Source: Microbaculum marinum
GTDB taxonomy: Bacteria; Pseudomonadota; Alphaproteobacteria; Rhizobiales; Tepidamorphaceae
DNA: 64,000 bases
Assembly: GCF_042646165.1 (NCBI RefSeq)
Contig: NZ_JBHRTC010000010.1
Strand: one strand, 5' to 3'
Shown here: piece by piece, positions 15,429 through 25,079 of the stretch
Position numbering within the stretch: position 1 is the first letter of the stretch
Layout: every line of letters starts with the position of its first letter
Translations under genes and position numbers: made by a program
Notes under the pieces: model-generated
Told to the model about the DNA's origin: nothing
Databases searched by the model: none
The model's input: only the letters and a program-made list of their open reading frames with translations

Positions 15429-17081
15429 ATGTCCGGGCGCAGGGCCTACGACTACATCATCGTCGGCGCCGGATCGGCCGGGTGCGTGCTGGCAGACCGC
15501 CTCTCGGCCGACGGCGACGCCTCGGTGCTGCTCGTCGAGGCCGGCGGCTGGGACCGGGACCCGTGGATCAGGATCCCGATCGGATGGGGCCGGATCATGC
15601 AGCGCCGGCTGCACGACTGGGGCTACGATGCCGAACCGGATCCCGGCGTCGGCGGGCGCACGATGGAGTGCATGCGCGGGCGAGTCGTCGGCGGTTCCTC
15701 GTCGATCAACGCGATGGCCTATGTCCGCGGCAATCGCGGCGACTACGAAAGGTGGGCGGGATACGGCCTGCCGGCACTGGCCTATGACAGCGTGCTGCCG
15801 GTGTTCAAGCGCCAGGAGCACTGGCAGGACGGCGAGAGCGCCTATCGCGGCGGCGGCGGTGGGCTGTTCACGACGCGAGCGAGTTACGGCGACCCGCTGG
15901 TTGCCGCCTGCCTCGAGGCCGCCGAGCGGGCCGGACATCCCTATACGGACGACTACAACGCCGAGCAGCAGGAAGGCTTCGCGGTCCTGCAGTCGACGAT
16001 CGGCCGCGGCCGCCGCTGCAGCGCCGCGGACGCCTTCCTGCGGCCCGCGCTGCGGCGGCAGAACCTGCATGTCCTGACGGGGGCGCTGGCGACCGGCATC
16101 GGCTTTCAGGGGGACCGCGCGGTCTCCGTCTCGGTGGTGCGATCGGACCTGCTGGAGACGATCCGCGCCGAGCGCGAGATCGTGCTGTGCGCGGGCGCCA
16201 TCAATTCGCCGCAGCTGCTGATGCTGTCGGGCATCGGCGACCCCGCCGAACTGCACCGCCTCGGGATCGAGACGCGGGTGGCGCTGCCCGGCGTCGGCGC
16301 GAACCTGCAGGACCATGCGACCGTCGCGGTGGAGTTCGCGCGCGCAGCACCGGGCCCGTTCGTCCAACACATGCGCGCCGATCGCATCGCGGCCAGCCTG
16401 GCGCAGGCCTATCTGACGGGCAGCGGCTTCGCCACCGACCTGCCGAGCGGCTGGACCGCGTTCCTGCGCACCGCCTCCGCCGGCCCGCTGCCGAACCTGC
16501 AGCTGATCTTCCGCGCCGTGCCGCTGGCGGCCGCGCCGTGGTTTCCAGGCGTACGCAAGCCGTTTGCCGACGGGTTCGCGATCCGGGCCGTGCTGCTGCG
16601 GCCGGAAAGCCGCGGCAGCATCGCCCTGCGCTCCGCCAATCCGCGCGACAAGGTCGTCATCCGCCAGAACCTGCTCCAGGCCGACAGCGACAGGCGGACC
16701 GTCAAGGAGGGGCTCGGGATCGTGCGGGACCTGGCGAACCAGTCCGCGCTGAAAGCCTATATCGGTCGCGAGATCGCGCCGGGACCGGGCAACTGGAGCG
16801 ATGCCGGGCTGAACGATCACGTCGCCCGCTCGGCGGCAACGGCCCACCATCCCGCCGGCACCTGCCGGATCGGCGGCGGCGAAGAGGAGAGCCTCGTGCT
16901 CGACCCCCGGTTCCGCGTTCGCGGGACACGGTCGCTGCGCGTCGTCGATGCCTCGGCGTTCCCGGATCTGGTTGGCGGAAACATCAATGCGGCGGTTATG
17001 ATGCTCGCCGACAGGGCGGCGGACGAAATTCTCGGGACCGTTGCGCAGGCGGGGACTCCGGCAATGAGAAATGTCTCCTAA
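15429..17081 (+). CDS. GMC-family FAD oxidoreductase (choline dehydrogenase-like)
   Basis: A 550-residue glucose-methanol-choline oxidoreductase. The FAD-binding GAGSAG is at 13-18, GGSSSINAMAYVRGN lies near residue 95, GAINSPQLLMLSGIGD is the second GMC signature, and the C-terminus has AHHPAGTCRIG and GGNINAAVMMLADRAAD with the active-site region. These enzymes oxidise primary or secondary alcohols and pass electrons to a quinone or oxygen. I chose the ATG at 15429, 46 bases after the upstream stop; the longer in-frame start at 15396 has no ribosome site. It is co-directional with the amidohydrolase, and the TRAP transporter promoter follows. Substrate alcohol unknown. Confidence 0.88.
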   Translation: MSGRRAYDYIIVGAGSAGCVLADRLSADGDASVLLVEAGGWDRDPWIRIPIGWGRIMQRRLHDWGYDAEPDPGVGGRTMECMRGRVVGGSSSINAMAYVRGNRGDYERWAGYGLPALAYDSVLPVFKRQEHWQDGESAYRGGGGGLFTTRASYGDPLVAACLEAAERAGHPYTDDYNAEQQEGFAVLQSTIGRGRRCSAADAFLRPALRRQNLHVLTGALATGIGFQGDRAVSVSVVRSDLLETIRAEREIVLCAGAINSPQLLMLSGIGDPAELHRLGIETRVALPGVGANLQDHATVAVEFARAAPGPFVQHMRADRIAASLAQAYLTGSGFATDLPSGWTAFLRTASAGPLPNLQLIFRAVPLAAAPWFPGVRKPFADGFAIRAVLLRPESRGSIALRSANPRDKVVIRQNLLQADSDRRTVKEGLGIVRDLANQSALKAYIGREIAPGPGNWSDAGLNDHVARSAATAHHPAGTCRIGGGEEESLVLDPRFRVRGTRSLRVVDASAFPDLVGGNINAAVMMLADRAADEILGTVAQAGTPAMRNVS

Positions 17082-17101
17082 AGTGGGATAATTGCCACCA
17101 G

Positions 17102-17161
17102 TTTTCCCAAGTTAAAAATTTGTACAAAAAATTTGACTGACCTCCGGCTGTTGCCTATCGT
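17102..17161 (+). promoter_or_regulatory. Promoter of the DctPQM-type TRAP operon with XRE-type boxes
   Basis: A good sigma-70 promoter: TTGACT (17133-17138), 17 bases, TATCGT (17156-17161). Directly upstream are TTTTCCCAAGTT (17102-17113), like the boxes at 29051 and 30283, and the palindrome TTTGTACAAA (17119-17128), which echoes TTGTAC/GTACAA at 14469-14494. The region is AT-rich against its surroundings. Confidence 0.55.
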
Positions 17162-17227
17162 TCGTCTGATCAGATTTCGAGCTTGGCTGCTTTTCGGGCA
17201 GCAATGACGAAGAAGGGGAACGCAAAA

Positions 17228-18205
17228 ATGAAGCTCTTCAAATCGATCCTTGTGGCCGCGACGCTGGTGCTTCCGGCACTGCCCGCGGCGGCCAAGGAAT
17301 ACCGGCTCCTGTCAAGCTGGGACGGCAACTACGCCTACAATCCCTACATCCTCGATCCGTTCGTCGAGCAGCTGAAGGAGGCGACCGACGGGCGCATCTC
17401 GATCTCGGTCAGCGGTCCGGAGACCGTGCCGCCGTTCGAGCAGCTCGAGCCGGTCGGATCGGGTGTGTTCCAGTTCCTCTTCACGCATGGCGCCTATCAT
17501 GCCGGCACCACGCCGATCATGCTCGCCGCCGACGCGCTTCATGGCGATCTCGACGCGGTGCGCGAGTCCGGCATTTTCGACGAGCTGGACAAGATCTACC
17601 AGAAGTACAACCTCAAGCTCGTGATGCTGCCGATCACGCCGGAGGGCGCCTACCACATCCTGCTGCGCGAGCCGGTCAACGACAACGGCGACCTGGAAGG
17701 CCGCAAGATCCGCGGCAGCCTGTCCTACAAGGGCGTCGTCGAGATGCTCGGCGCGGTGCTGGTGGTGATGCCGCCGTCGGAGATCTACACCGGCCTGGAG
17801 AAGGGCGTCATTGACGGCGCCGCCTGGCCGATCATCGGCGCGCTCGACTACAAGTGGTACGAGGTCGCTCCCTATCTCCTGCGCCCGGGCTTCGGCGTGA
17901 ACTACGAGCCGATCTTCATGAACCTCGATGCGTGGAACGCGCTGAGCGAGGAAGACCAGAAGGCGGTGATGGACGTCTCCGCGAAGATCGAGGACTCCTG
18001 GTACAAGGATGCCCCCGAGGTCTGGAAGAAGGAAGAGGACGAGCTCAAGGCCCGCGGCATGAAGGTCACGGAGATGGGCGATAAGCAGAAGGCGGAGCTG
18101 GGCAACGCCTGGGCCGCCGCGCTCTGGACCATGGCCGAGGAAAAGGATCCGGAAGCCGCCAAGCAGATCCGCGACTTCGCCCGCAGCAAGGGCCTGACCG
18201 ACTGA
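17228..18205 (+). CDS. TRAP transporter substrate-binding protein (DctP family)
   Basis: A 325-residue DctP-type periplasmic binding protein. The signal peptide is residues 1-22 (MKLFKS then hydrophobic core ending PALPAAA). Family blocks include FVEQLKEATDGRISISV, LEGRKIRG, and GVIDGAAWP, with the carboxylate-binding arginine expected in the KIRGS region. The ATG at 17228 is preceded by AAGGGG. An in-frame ATG at 17183 would put 15 polar residues before the signal and is rejected. The gene overlaps the small permease gene by one base. TRAP systems import organic acids driven by the sodium gradient. This ligand is presumably the substrate of the adjacent CoA pathway. Confidence 0.9.
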   Translation: MKLFKSILVAATLVLPALPAAAKEYRLLSSWDGNYAYNPYILDPFVEQLKEATDGRISISVSGPETVPPFEQLEPVGSGVFQFLFTHGAYHAGTTPIMLAADALHGDLDAVRESGIFDELDKIYQKYNLKLVMLPITPEGAYHILLREPVNDNGDLEGRKIRGSLSYKGVVEMLGAVLVVMPPSEIYTGLEKGVIDGAAWPIIGALDYKWYEVAPYLLRPGFGVNYEPIFMNLDAWNALSEEDQKAVMDVSAKIEDSWYKDAPEVWKKEEDELKARGMKVTEMGDKQKAELGNAWAAALWTMAEEKDPEAAKQIRDFARSKGLTD

Positions 18206-18720
18206 TGTCAGCCGAACGGCGCCTTTCGTGGCCGGCACGCGTGCATGATGGCATCACGCTGGTCGGCTACCTGGGCGCCGTGATCTGCCTGATCGTCATC
18301 GTCTTCTCGTATTCCTACGAGGTGGGGGCCCGGTATCTCTTCTCGGCTCCCACCACCTGGGCCTCCTCCCTTGTCTCCTACATGCTGGTGCTGATGGTGT
18401 TCCTCGCAATGCCGGAGCTGACGCGGGCGCGGAGCCACATCTTCATCACCATCGTCCTGGATTCCATGCCCGAGCGGCGCGCCCTCTGGTTCCAGCGCGT
18501 CTCGTTCCTCGTCGCCGCGTTCGCCTGCCTGCTGGCCGCCTGGTTCTGCTTCGACGCGACCGCCCAGCAATATGTCCGTGGCATCTCGACCGTGAACGAA
18601 TGGGGCGTGCCCAAGTGGCTCCTGACCTGGGCCATTCCCTACGGGCTGGCATCGACCAGCATCTACTTTCTCCGGCATGTCGCCACCATGACCTCCTATC
18701 AGCCGTCCGAGGCCATCTAG
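18205..18720 (+). CDS. TRAP transporter small permease (DctQ family)
   Basis: A 171-residue four-helix membrane protein: helices near 20-40 (GYLGAVICLIVIVFSYSY), 50-70 (SSLVSYMLVLMVFLAMPEL), 90-115 and 135-155. VGARYLFSAPTTWASSL corresponds to the conserved R-x-x-x-x-x-x-x-W-x-E/S segment of DctQ proteins. It joins the large permease subunit in the inner membrane. Its ATG shares a base with the dctP-type stop, and the large permease starts immediately after its stop (18721), so all three are coupled. Confidence 0.88.
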   Translation: MSAERRLSWPARVHDGITLVGYLGAVICLIVIVFSYSYEVGARYLFSAPTTWASSLVSYMLVLMVFLAMPELTRARSHIFITIVLDSMPERRALWFQRVSFLVAAFACLLAAWFCFDATAQQYVRGISTVNEWGVPKWLLTWAIPYGLASTSIYFLRHVATMTSYQPSEAI

Positions 18721-20037
18721 ATGGACTGGTGGATGACGCTGCTGCTCGGCATGGCAGTGCTGCTCACGCTGCTGTTCGTGGGAATGCCGATCTTCGTCGC
18801 CTTCCTGATCCTCAACGTTGCCGGCGTGTTCTGGCTGATCGGCCCGTCCGGCTTCGGCATGTTCGCCAACTCCATCTACACGACGGCGTCGACCGGCAGC
18901 CTGGCGGCCGTCCCGCTGTTCATTCTGATGGGCGAGGTGCTGTTCCGGTCCGGCGCCATGGAGGTGCTGCTGACGTCGCTCGACCGGCTGGTCGGCAACA
19001 TCCGCGGACGCCAGTACGTATTGTGCATTCTGCTCTCGGCGATCTGCGGCGCGCTGGCCGGCGCGGCGATGGCGGTCGCCGGCCTGCTGGGCAGATCACT
19101 CTATCCGACCATGCAGCAGCGCGGCTACGATGAGCGGCTGTCGGCGGGAACGATCCTGGGCGGCGCCAGCCTCGACCCGATCATCCCGCCCAGCGTGCTC
19201 GCCATCATCATCGCGTCGCTGGCGAAGGTGTCGACGGGAAAGCTGCTGATGGCCGGACTGGTTCCGGGCCTGGTGCTGATGGTCATGTTCCTGATCTACG
19301 TGCTGGTCCGGGTGAAGCTGAAGCCGTCGCTTGCGCCCGACCTGTCGGAGGACCTGCGGAACCCCGACACCAAGGGCAGCGCCCTGGTCGCCTTCCTGAA
19401 GATGCTGCCGGTTTCGCTGATCTTCCTGACCGTGGTCGGCTTCATCATGATGGGCGTCGCCACGCCCACGGAGGCGGCGGCGACCGGTGTGATCGGATCG
19501 CTGATCCTGGCGGCGGCTTATGGCGGGCTCAATCTGGAGATGCTGCGTCTGTCGCTGTTCTCCGGCGTCCGGGTCGCCGGCATCATGCTGGCGATCATGG
19601 CCTGCGCGACGATGTTCAGCCAGCTGCTGATCTTCTCCGGCGCGCTGGGACAGCTCGGCGACTTCGTCCTGCATCTCGACCTGTCCTTCTACCTGATGCT
19701 GCTGGTGCTGCTCGGCCTGCCGTTCCTGCTGTTCATGTTCCTGGACCAGGTTTCGGTGCTGATGGTGCTCGTTCCGCTCTACCAGCCGATCATCCAGCAC
19801 TACGAATACGACCCGATCTGGTTCTGGGCGCTGGTGCTGATCGTCGCGACCGTCGGCGGCATCACCCCGCCGTTCGGCTACACGCTCTATGCCTTCAAGA
19901 GCGCCGTGCCGACGGTGGAGACGAAACTGCTGTTCTCGGCGGCCTGGCCGTTCGTCTGGATCATCGTCGCCGGGATGGCGCTGATGGCGGTGTTCCCCGA
20001 ACTGATCACCTTTGTACCCAACATGATGCGCGGATAG
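18721..20037 (+). CDS. TRAP transporter large permease (DctM family)
   Basis: A 438-residue membrane protein with about 12 hydrophobic segments spread over its whole length. Typical DctM blocks are GGASLDPIIPPSVLAIIIASLA, TPTEAAATGVIGSLILAA and GGITPPFGYTLYAFKSAVP. It forms the sodium-coupled transport path of the TRAP system. It starts on the base after the small-permease stop. The next gene (carboxyltransferase) begins 49 bases later with no terminator-like structure, so transporter and biotin enzyme genes are probably one transcript. Confidence 0.92.
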   Translation: MDWWMTLLLGMAVLLTLLFVGMPIFVAFLILNVAGVFWLIGPSGFGMFANSIYTTASTGSLAAVPLFILMGEVLFRSGAMEVLLTSLDRLVGNIRGRQYVLCILLSAICGALAGAAMAVAGLLGRSLYPTMQQRGYDERLSAGTILGGASLDPIIPPSVLAIIIASLAKVSTGKLLMAGLVPGLVLMVMFLIYVLVRVKLKPSLAPDLSEDLRNPDTKGSALVAFLKMLPVSLIFLTVVGFIMMGVATPTEAAATGVIGSLILAAAYGGLNLEMLRLSLFSGVRVAGIMLAIMACATMFSQLLIFSGALGQLGDFVLHLDLSFYLMLLVLLGLPFLLFMFLDQVSVLMVLVPLYQPIIQHYEYDPIWFWALVLIVATVGGITPPFGYTLYAFKSAVPTVETKLLFSAAWPFVWIIVAGMALMAVFPELITFVPNMMRG

Positions 20038-20086
20038 CGGCCACTGGCCCCCGGAGCACCGACAGCAGTCGCCGCAGGTAGCAGCA

Positions 20087-21583
20087 ATGCAGCAGATCCG
20101 ATTTGTCGATACCACGGTACGTGACGGCCAGCAGAGCCTCTGGGCGACCAACATGCGCACGGAGATGATGCTTCCGGCGCTCGAGCATCTCGATCGCGCC
20201 GGCTTCGAGTCGATCGAGATCCACGCCAACAGCTTCGAGAAGAAGATGGTGCGGGAGCTTCTCGAGAACCCGTTCGACCGCCTGCGCCAGGCCCGCGCCA
20301 TCGTGCAGAACACGCCGCTGCGGATCATCCGCGGCCGCTACCTGACCTCCTTCCAGATCGCGCCGCGCTGCCTGGAGGAGATGTGGTACGAGCTGCTCGG
20401 CGCCTACGACATCCAGGAAGTGCGCACGTCGGACTCCTCCCACACGGTCGAGCACTGGAAGTGGCACGTGGAGACCGCCCGCAAGTCGGGCGTCGACACG
20501 ATCCTCAACCTGATCTTCTCGATCTCGCCGCGCCACACCGACGAGTACTACGCCGAGAAGACCCGGCAGGCGGCCGCCCTTCGTCCCTACCGGATCTGCC
20601 TGAAGGACCCCGGCGCGCTGCTGACGCCCGAGCGCCTGCAGACGCTGGTCCCGGCCGTGCTGAAGAATGCCGGCGACATCACGGTGGAGTTCCACACCCA
20701 TTGCAACACGGGCCTCGGCGGCCTGTGCACGCTTGAGGCGATCAAGCTCGGCATCGGCACCGTGAACACGGCCGTGCCGCCGATGGCGCACGGCTCTTCG
20801 AATCCCTCGACGTTCGAGGTCGCCCGCAACGCCCGCACGCTCGGCTACGAGACGGTTCTCGACGAAACCTGCCTGCCGCCGGTCGAGGCGCACCTGCGCG
20901 CGGTCGCCGCGCGCGAGGGCCTGCCCGTCGGCGAGCCGCTGCCCTACGACGCCGCCCACTACATCCACCAGGTGCCCGGGGGCATGATCTCCAACCTGCG
21001 CTTCCAGCTCGGCAATGCGGGCCTTGCGGAGAAGCTCCCGGAAGTCCTCGAGGAGATCGGGCGCGTGCGGGCGGATTTCGGCTACCCGATCATGGTCACA
21101 CCGTACTCCCAGTTCATGGGCGCCCAGGCGGTGATGAACGTCATCGCCGGCGAACGCTACAAGACGGTCTCCGACGAGATCGTGCAGTACGCCCTCGGCT
21201 TCTGGGGCGCCGACGAGCGCGACGCCATCGAACCCGACATCCGCGACCGCGTGCTGGACCGGCCGCGCGCCCGCCAGATCGCCAAGCACCCGCCCGAGGA
21301 GATCACGCGCGAGGAGCTTCGCAGGCGCCACGGCGGACCGGGCGTCTCGGACGAGGAGATGATGCTGCGGATCTTCACCGACGAGGACTCCGTGGCGCGG
21401 ATGCGGGCGGCCGCCGGGGCGCCGGCCGCGGCACGCTCCGGCGGCGGCATCGAGGGCCTGCTAGACATGCTGTCGCGCCACGAGCGGGTCGGCTACGTCC
21501 GAATCGAGACCGAGGGACTGAATCTGGAACTGAAGGCGAACCGGCCGTCCGGCGCTCGCAAGTCAGGGGAGACCGTGCAGTGA
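20087..21583 (+). CDS. Divergent biotin-dependent carboxyltransferase subunit (pyruvate carboxylase/oxaloacetate decarboxylase type)
   Basis: A 498-residue HMGL-like TIM-barrel carboxyltransferase. It begins with DTTVRDGQQSLWA (metal ligand D13) and has the carboxy-lysine candidate K173 in CLKDPGALL, metal ligands H203/H205 in FHTHCNTG, and VPGGM at 296-300. Several normally fixed blocks differ: HTHD-x-S-G reads HTHCNTG, the GNTSQPS loop reads HGSSNPS (235-241), and the F-R-I-F-D strand is replaced by EVRTSDSSHT. The fold and biotin chemistry are clear, but pyruvate may not be the acceptor. The biotin carrier and biotin carboxylase follow as separate genes with overlapping start/stop. The C-terminal 100 residues are charged and may bind the carrier. 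Confidence 0.85.
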   Translation: MQQIRFVDTTVRDGQQSLWATNMRTEMMLPALEHLDRAGFESIEIHANSFEKKMVRELLENPFDRLRQARAIVQNTPLRIIRGRYLTSFQIAPRCLEEMWYELLGAYDIQEVRTSDSSHTVEHWKWHVETARKSGVDTILNLIFSISPRHTDEYYAEKTRQAAALRPYRICLKDPGALLTPERLQTLVPAVLKNAGDITVEFHTHCNTGLGGLCTLEAIKLGIGTVNTAVPPMAHGSSNPSTFEVARNARTLGYETVLDETCLPPVEAHLRAVAAREGLPVGEPLPYDAAHYIHQVPGGMISNLRFQLGNAGLAEKLPEVLEEIGRVRADFGYPIMVTPYSQFMGAQAVMNVIAGERYKTVSDEIVQYALGFWGADERDAIEPDIRDRVLDRPRARQIAKHPPEEITREELRRRHGGPGVSDEEMMLRIFTDEDSVARMRAAAGAPAAARSGGGIEGLLDMLSRHERVGYVRIETEGLNLELKANRPSGARKSGETVQ

Positions 21584-22104
21584 CCAGCAAGTTCGACACG
21601 CTGAGCGAGGCGGATATCGCCAGGATCGGCCAGCTCGTCGAGGCGCTCGACAAGTCGGGCTTCGACTACCTGACGCTGGAACTGGCCGATTTCAGGATCA
21701 CGGTCGGCACCGGCGCGGCGGTTCCCGACGGCGTGGCGGCGGCACCGCCGTCCCCGGCCGCTCCGGTCGCCGCGAAGGCCCCCGTCAGCGCTGCGCCGCA
21801 GGCCACCGCGCCGGCAGCCGGGGCCGCGCCCGCACCCGCCGCCGAGCCGGTGGAGGAGGGGCTGGTCGACGTCGTCGCGACGACGATGGGCCGCTTCTAT
21901 TCGAGGCCCGATCCGAAGTCCGATCCGTTCGTGACCGTCGGGTCGGAGGTGACGCCGGAGAGTTCCGTCGGCCTGATCGAGGTCATGAAGCTCTTCAATG
22001 CGGTCACAGCCGGAGTGACGGGCACCGTCGCGCAGATCTGCGTGGAGGACGCCCAGTTCGTCGAGTACGGGCAGGTGCTCTGCCGCATCCGGCCCTCCGC
22101 GTGA
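21580..22104 (+). CDS. Biotin carboxyl carrier protein (AccB-like)
   Basis: A 174-residue carrier. Residues 1-45 form the AccB-type N-terminal segment, 46-92 are an Ala/Pro linker, and 93-174 the lipoyl/biotinyl domain with the attachment lysine K137 in EVMKLFN. FYSRPDPKSDPFVTVGSEV is typical of AccB. GTG at 21580 overlaps the carboxyltransferase stop (GTGA). There are no accA or accD partners nearby; instead the partner is a pyruvate-carboxylase-type carboxyltransferase. This carrier therefore probably serves a dedicated three-subunit enzyme and not fatty-acid synthesis. Confidence 0.9.
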   Translation: MTSKFDTLSEADIARIGQLVEALDKSGFDYLTLELADFRITVGTGAAVPDGVAAAPPSPAAPVAAKAPVSAAPQATAPAAGAAPAPAAEPVEEGLVDVVATTMGRFYSRPDPKSDPFVTVGSEVTPESSVGLIEVMKLFNAVTAGVTGTVAQICVEDAQFVEYGQVLCRIRPSA

Positions 22105-22120
22105 GCGCGTCTCCCGCGAG

Positions 22121-23484
<1,364 letters not shown>

Positions 23485-23488
<4 letters not shown>

Positions 23489-24246
23489 ACTGCTGCGTCA
23501 CCGACCAGTCGGTCATCGTCACCGGGGCCGCCAGCGGTATCGGCAAGGCCTGCGCGACATACCTCCTCGGCGGCGGCAACCGCGTCCTTGCCGCGGACCT
23601 GCGTGAGGAGGATCTCGCCGCCGCGTTTCCCCAGCCTCCCAATAACCTGCGCACCGTCGCGGCCGACATTTCGGATGCGGATGCCTGCGCCCGGATCGTC
23701 GAGACGGCGGTCGAGGCGTTCGGAGCCGTCGACGCCCTGATGCACTGGGCCGGGCGGCACTCGATCAAGTCGTGGGACCAGCTCACGGCAGATGACTTCG
23801 ACAGCCTGCTCCGCGTCAACGTCACCGGTTCGTTCCTGATGGCGCAGGCTGCGGCGCGCCGGATGGCCGGCCAGGCGACCGGCGGCGCCATCGTGCTGAC
23901 CGGATCGACGGCCGTGATCCACGCCCCGATCGGCGGCTCGGCCGGCAACGGCGGGCCGCTCTACGTCACCTCGAAGGCGGCGATCACCGGGATGGTGCGC
24001 TCGCTCGCCCGCGCGCTCGGCCCCTCCAACATCCGCGTCAACGGCGTCGCGCCCGGTGTCACCGAGACGCCGATGATCTCCAACTACGCGCAGGAGACGC
24101 GCGAGCTGCAGGTCAAGACCTCGCCGCTCGGACGCATCGGCTCGGCTGCAGAGGTCGCGGAGGCCGGATGCATGCTGATCAGCCCGGCGTCGCGCTACGT
24201 GTCGGGGGAGATGATCATCGTCAACGGTGCGACGGCCTTCGGATAG
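23485..24246 (+). CDS. Short-chain dehydrogenase/reductase (SDR)
   Basis: A 253-residue SDR: TGAASGIG cofactor loop at residues 13-20, D for NAD preference in AADLREEDL, the usual NNAG replaced by HWAGRHS, serine in LTGSTAV and the YVTSK active-site pair before APGVTETPM. GTG at 23485 overlaps the accC-like stop. HWAG in place of NNAG is unusual but tolerated in some SDRs. It probably oxidises a hydroxy acid or hydroxyacyl-CoA in the same route as the citryl-CoA lyase-like protein that follows 25 bases later. Confidence 0.86.
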
Positions 24247-24271
24247 GTCCGGCAGTTCAGGGGAGACAGCA

Positions 24272-25078
24272 ATGAAGGTCGGTAAGCAGGATGCGGCGCT
24301 GAGCGCCATCTGCACGTCGGACACCCACACCATCAACGTGCGCGGCAAGGAGTTGAGCGCGGACCTGATCGGCAATGTCGATTTCACCAGCTACTTCTTC
24401 TTCCTCGTCACAGGCGAGATGCCGGACGACAGGCAGAAGGCGATGCTCGACGCTGTCCTGGTGGCGATCGCCGAGCACGGCCTGGTGCCGAGCAACCAGG
24501 CGGCGCGTATGACGCTCGCTGCCGCCCCCGATGCGCTGCAGGGCGCCGTCGCCGCCGGCCTGCTCGGCTGCGGATCTGTAGTGCTGGGCAGCACGGAAGC
24601 CTGCGGACGGTTCCTCGCCGAAGTCCTCGAGAGTGCGAAGGCGTCCGGCGAGCCTGTCGAGGAGGCGGCGCGGACGGCGCTCCAGGACCTGCGCGACCGC
24701 CGCCTGCCGGTGCCGGGCTTCGGCCATCCCCAGCACAAGGACGGCGATCCGCGCGCGATCCGGCTGCTGGCGCTCGCCCGCGAGCGCGGCGTCGCGGGCG
24801 CCTATGTCGGTCTGGTCGAGACCATGTCGAGGCTCGTGGCCGGCATCTGGGGCCGGTCGCTGCCGCTCAACGTCTCCGGCGCGATCCCCGCCGTCATGCT
24901 CGACGCCGGCTTCCCGGTGACCGTCCTCAAGGGCATCCCGATCCTCGCCCGCACCGCGAGCCTGATCGCCCATCTGAACGAGGAGATGAGCCGCTCCATC
25001 GGCTTCATCCTCGCCGGCAACGCCGCCGAAACGATCGGCTACGACGGCCCGGCGCTGGCCGGGGCGGGAGAGCGCTGA
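24272..25078 (+). CDS. Citryl-CoA lyase-like protein (citrate synthase fold)
   Basis: A 268-residue protein of the citrate-synthase superfamily in its short form, about the size of the C-terminal citryl-CoA lyase module of ATP-citrate lyase. Seen are SDTHTINVRGKELSADLIG, FFFLVTGEMP, LQGAVAAGLLGCGSVVLGS, and the CoA/catalytic block PVPGFGHPQHKDGDPRA with both histidines and aspartate. Such enzymes split citryl-CoA or a homologue into acetyl-CoA and an oxo acid. I chose ATG 24272 (ribosome site AGGGGAGA); the longer start at 24227 lies within the SDR gene. A CaiB-type CoA-transferase follows 1 base after its stop and is the natural supplier of the CoA ester. Confidence 0.83.
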   Translation: MKVGKQDAALSAICTSDTHTINVRGKELSADLIGNVDFTSYFFFLVTGEMPDDRQKAMLDAVLVAIAEHGLVPSNQAARMTLAAAPDALQGAVAAGLLGCGSVVLGSTEACGRFLAEVLESAKASGEPVEEAARTALQDLRDRRLPVPGFGHPQHKDGDPRAIRLLALARERGVAGAYVGLVETMSRLVAGIWGRSLPLNVSGAIPAVMLDAGFPVTVLKGIPILARTASLIAHLNEEMSRSIGFILAGNAAETIGYDGPALAGAGER

Positions 25079-25079
25079 C

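Noticed and set aside
14439..16850. An 803-codon open frame on the minus strand
   Set aside because: It is antisense to the isochorismatase-like and GMC genes, which have intact motifs. Long antisense frames are common in DNA this GC-rich, and the translation is low-complexity Arg/Ala/His.
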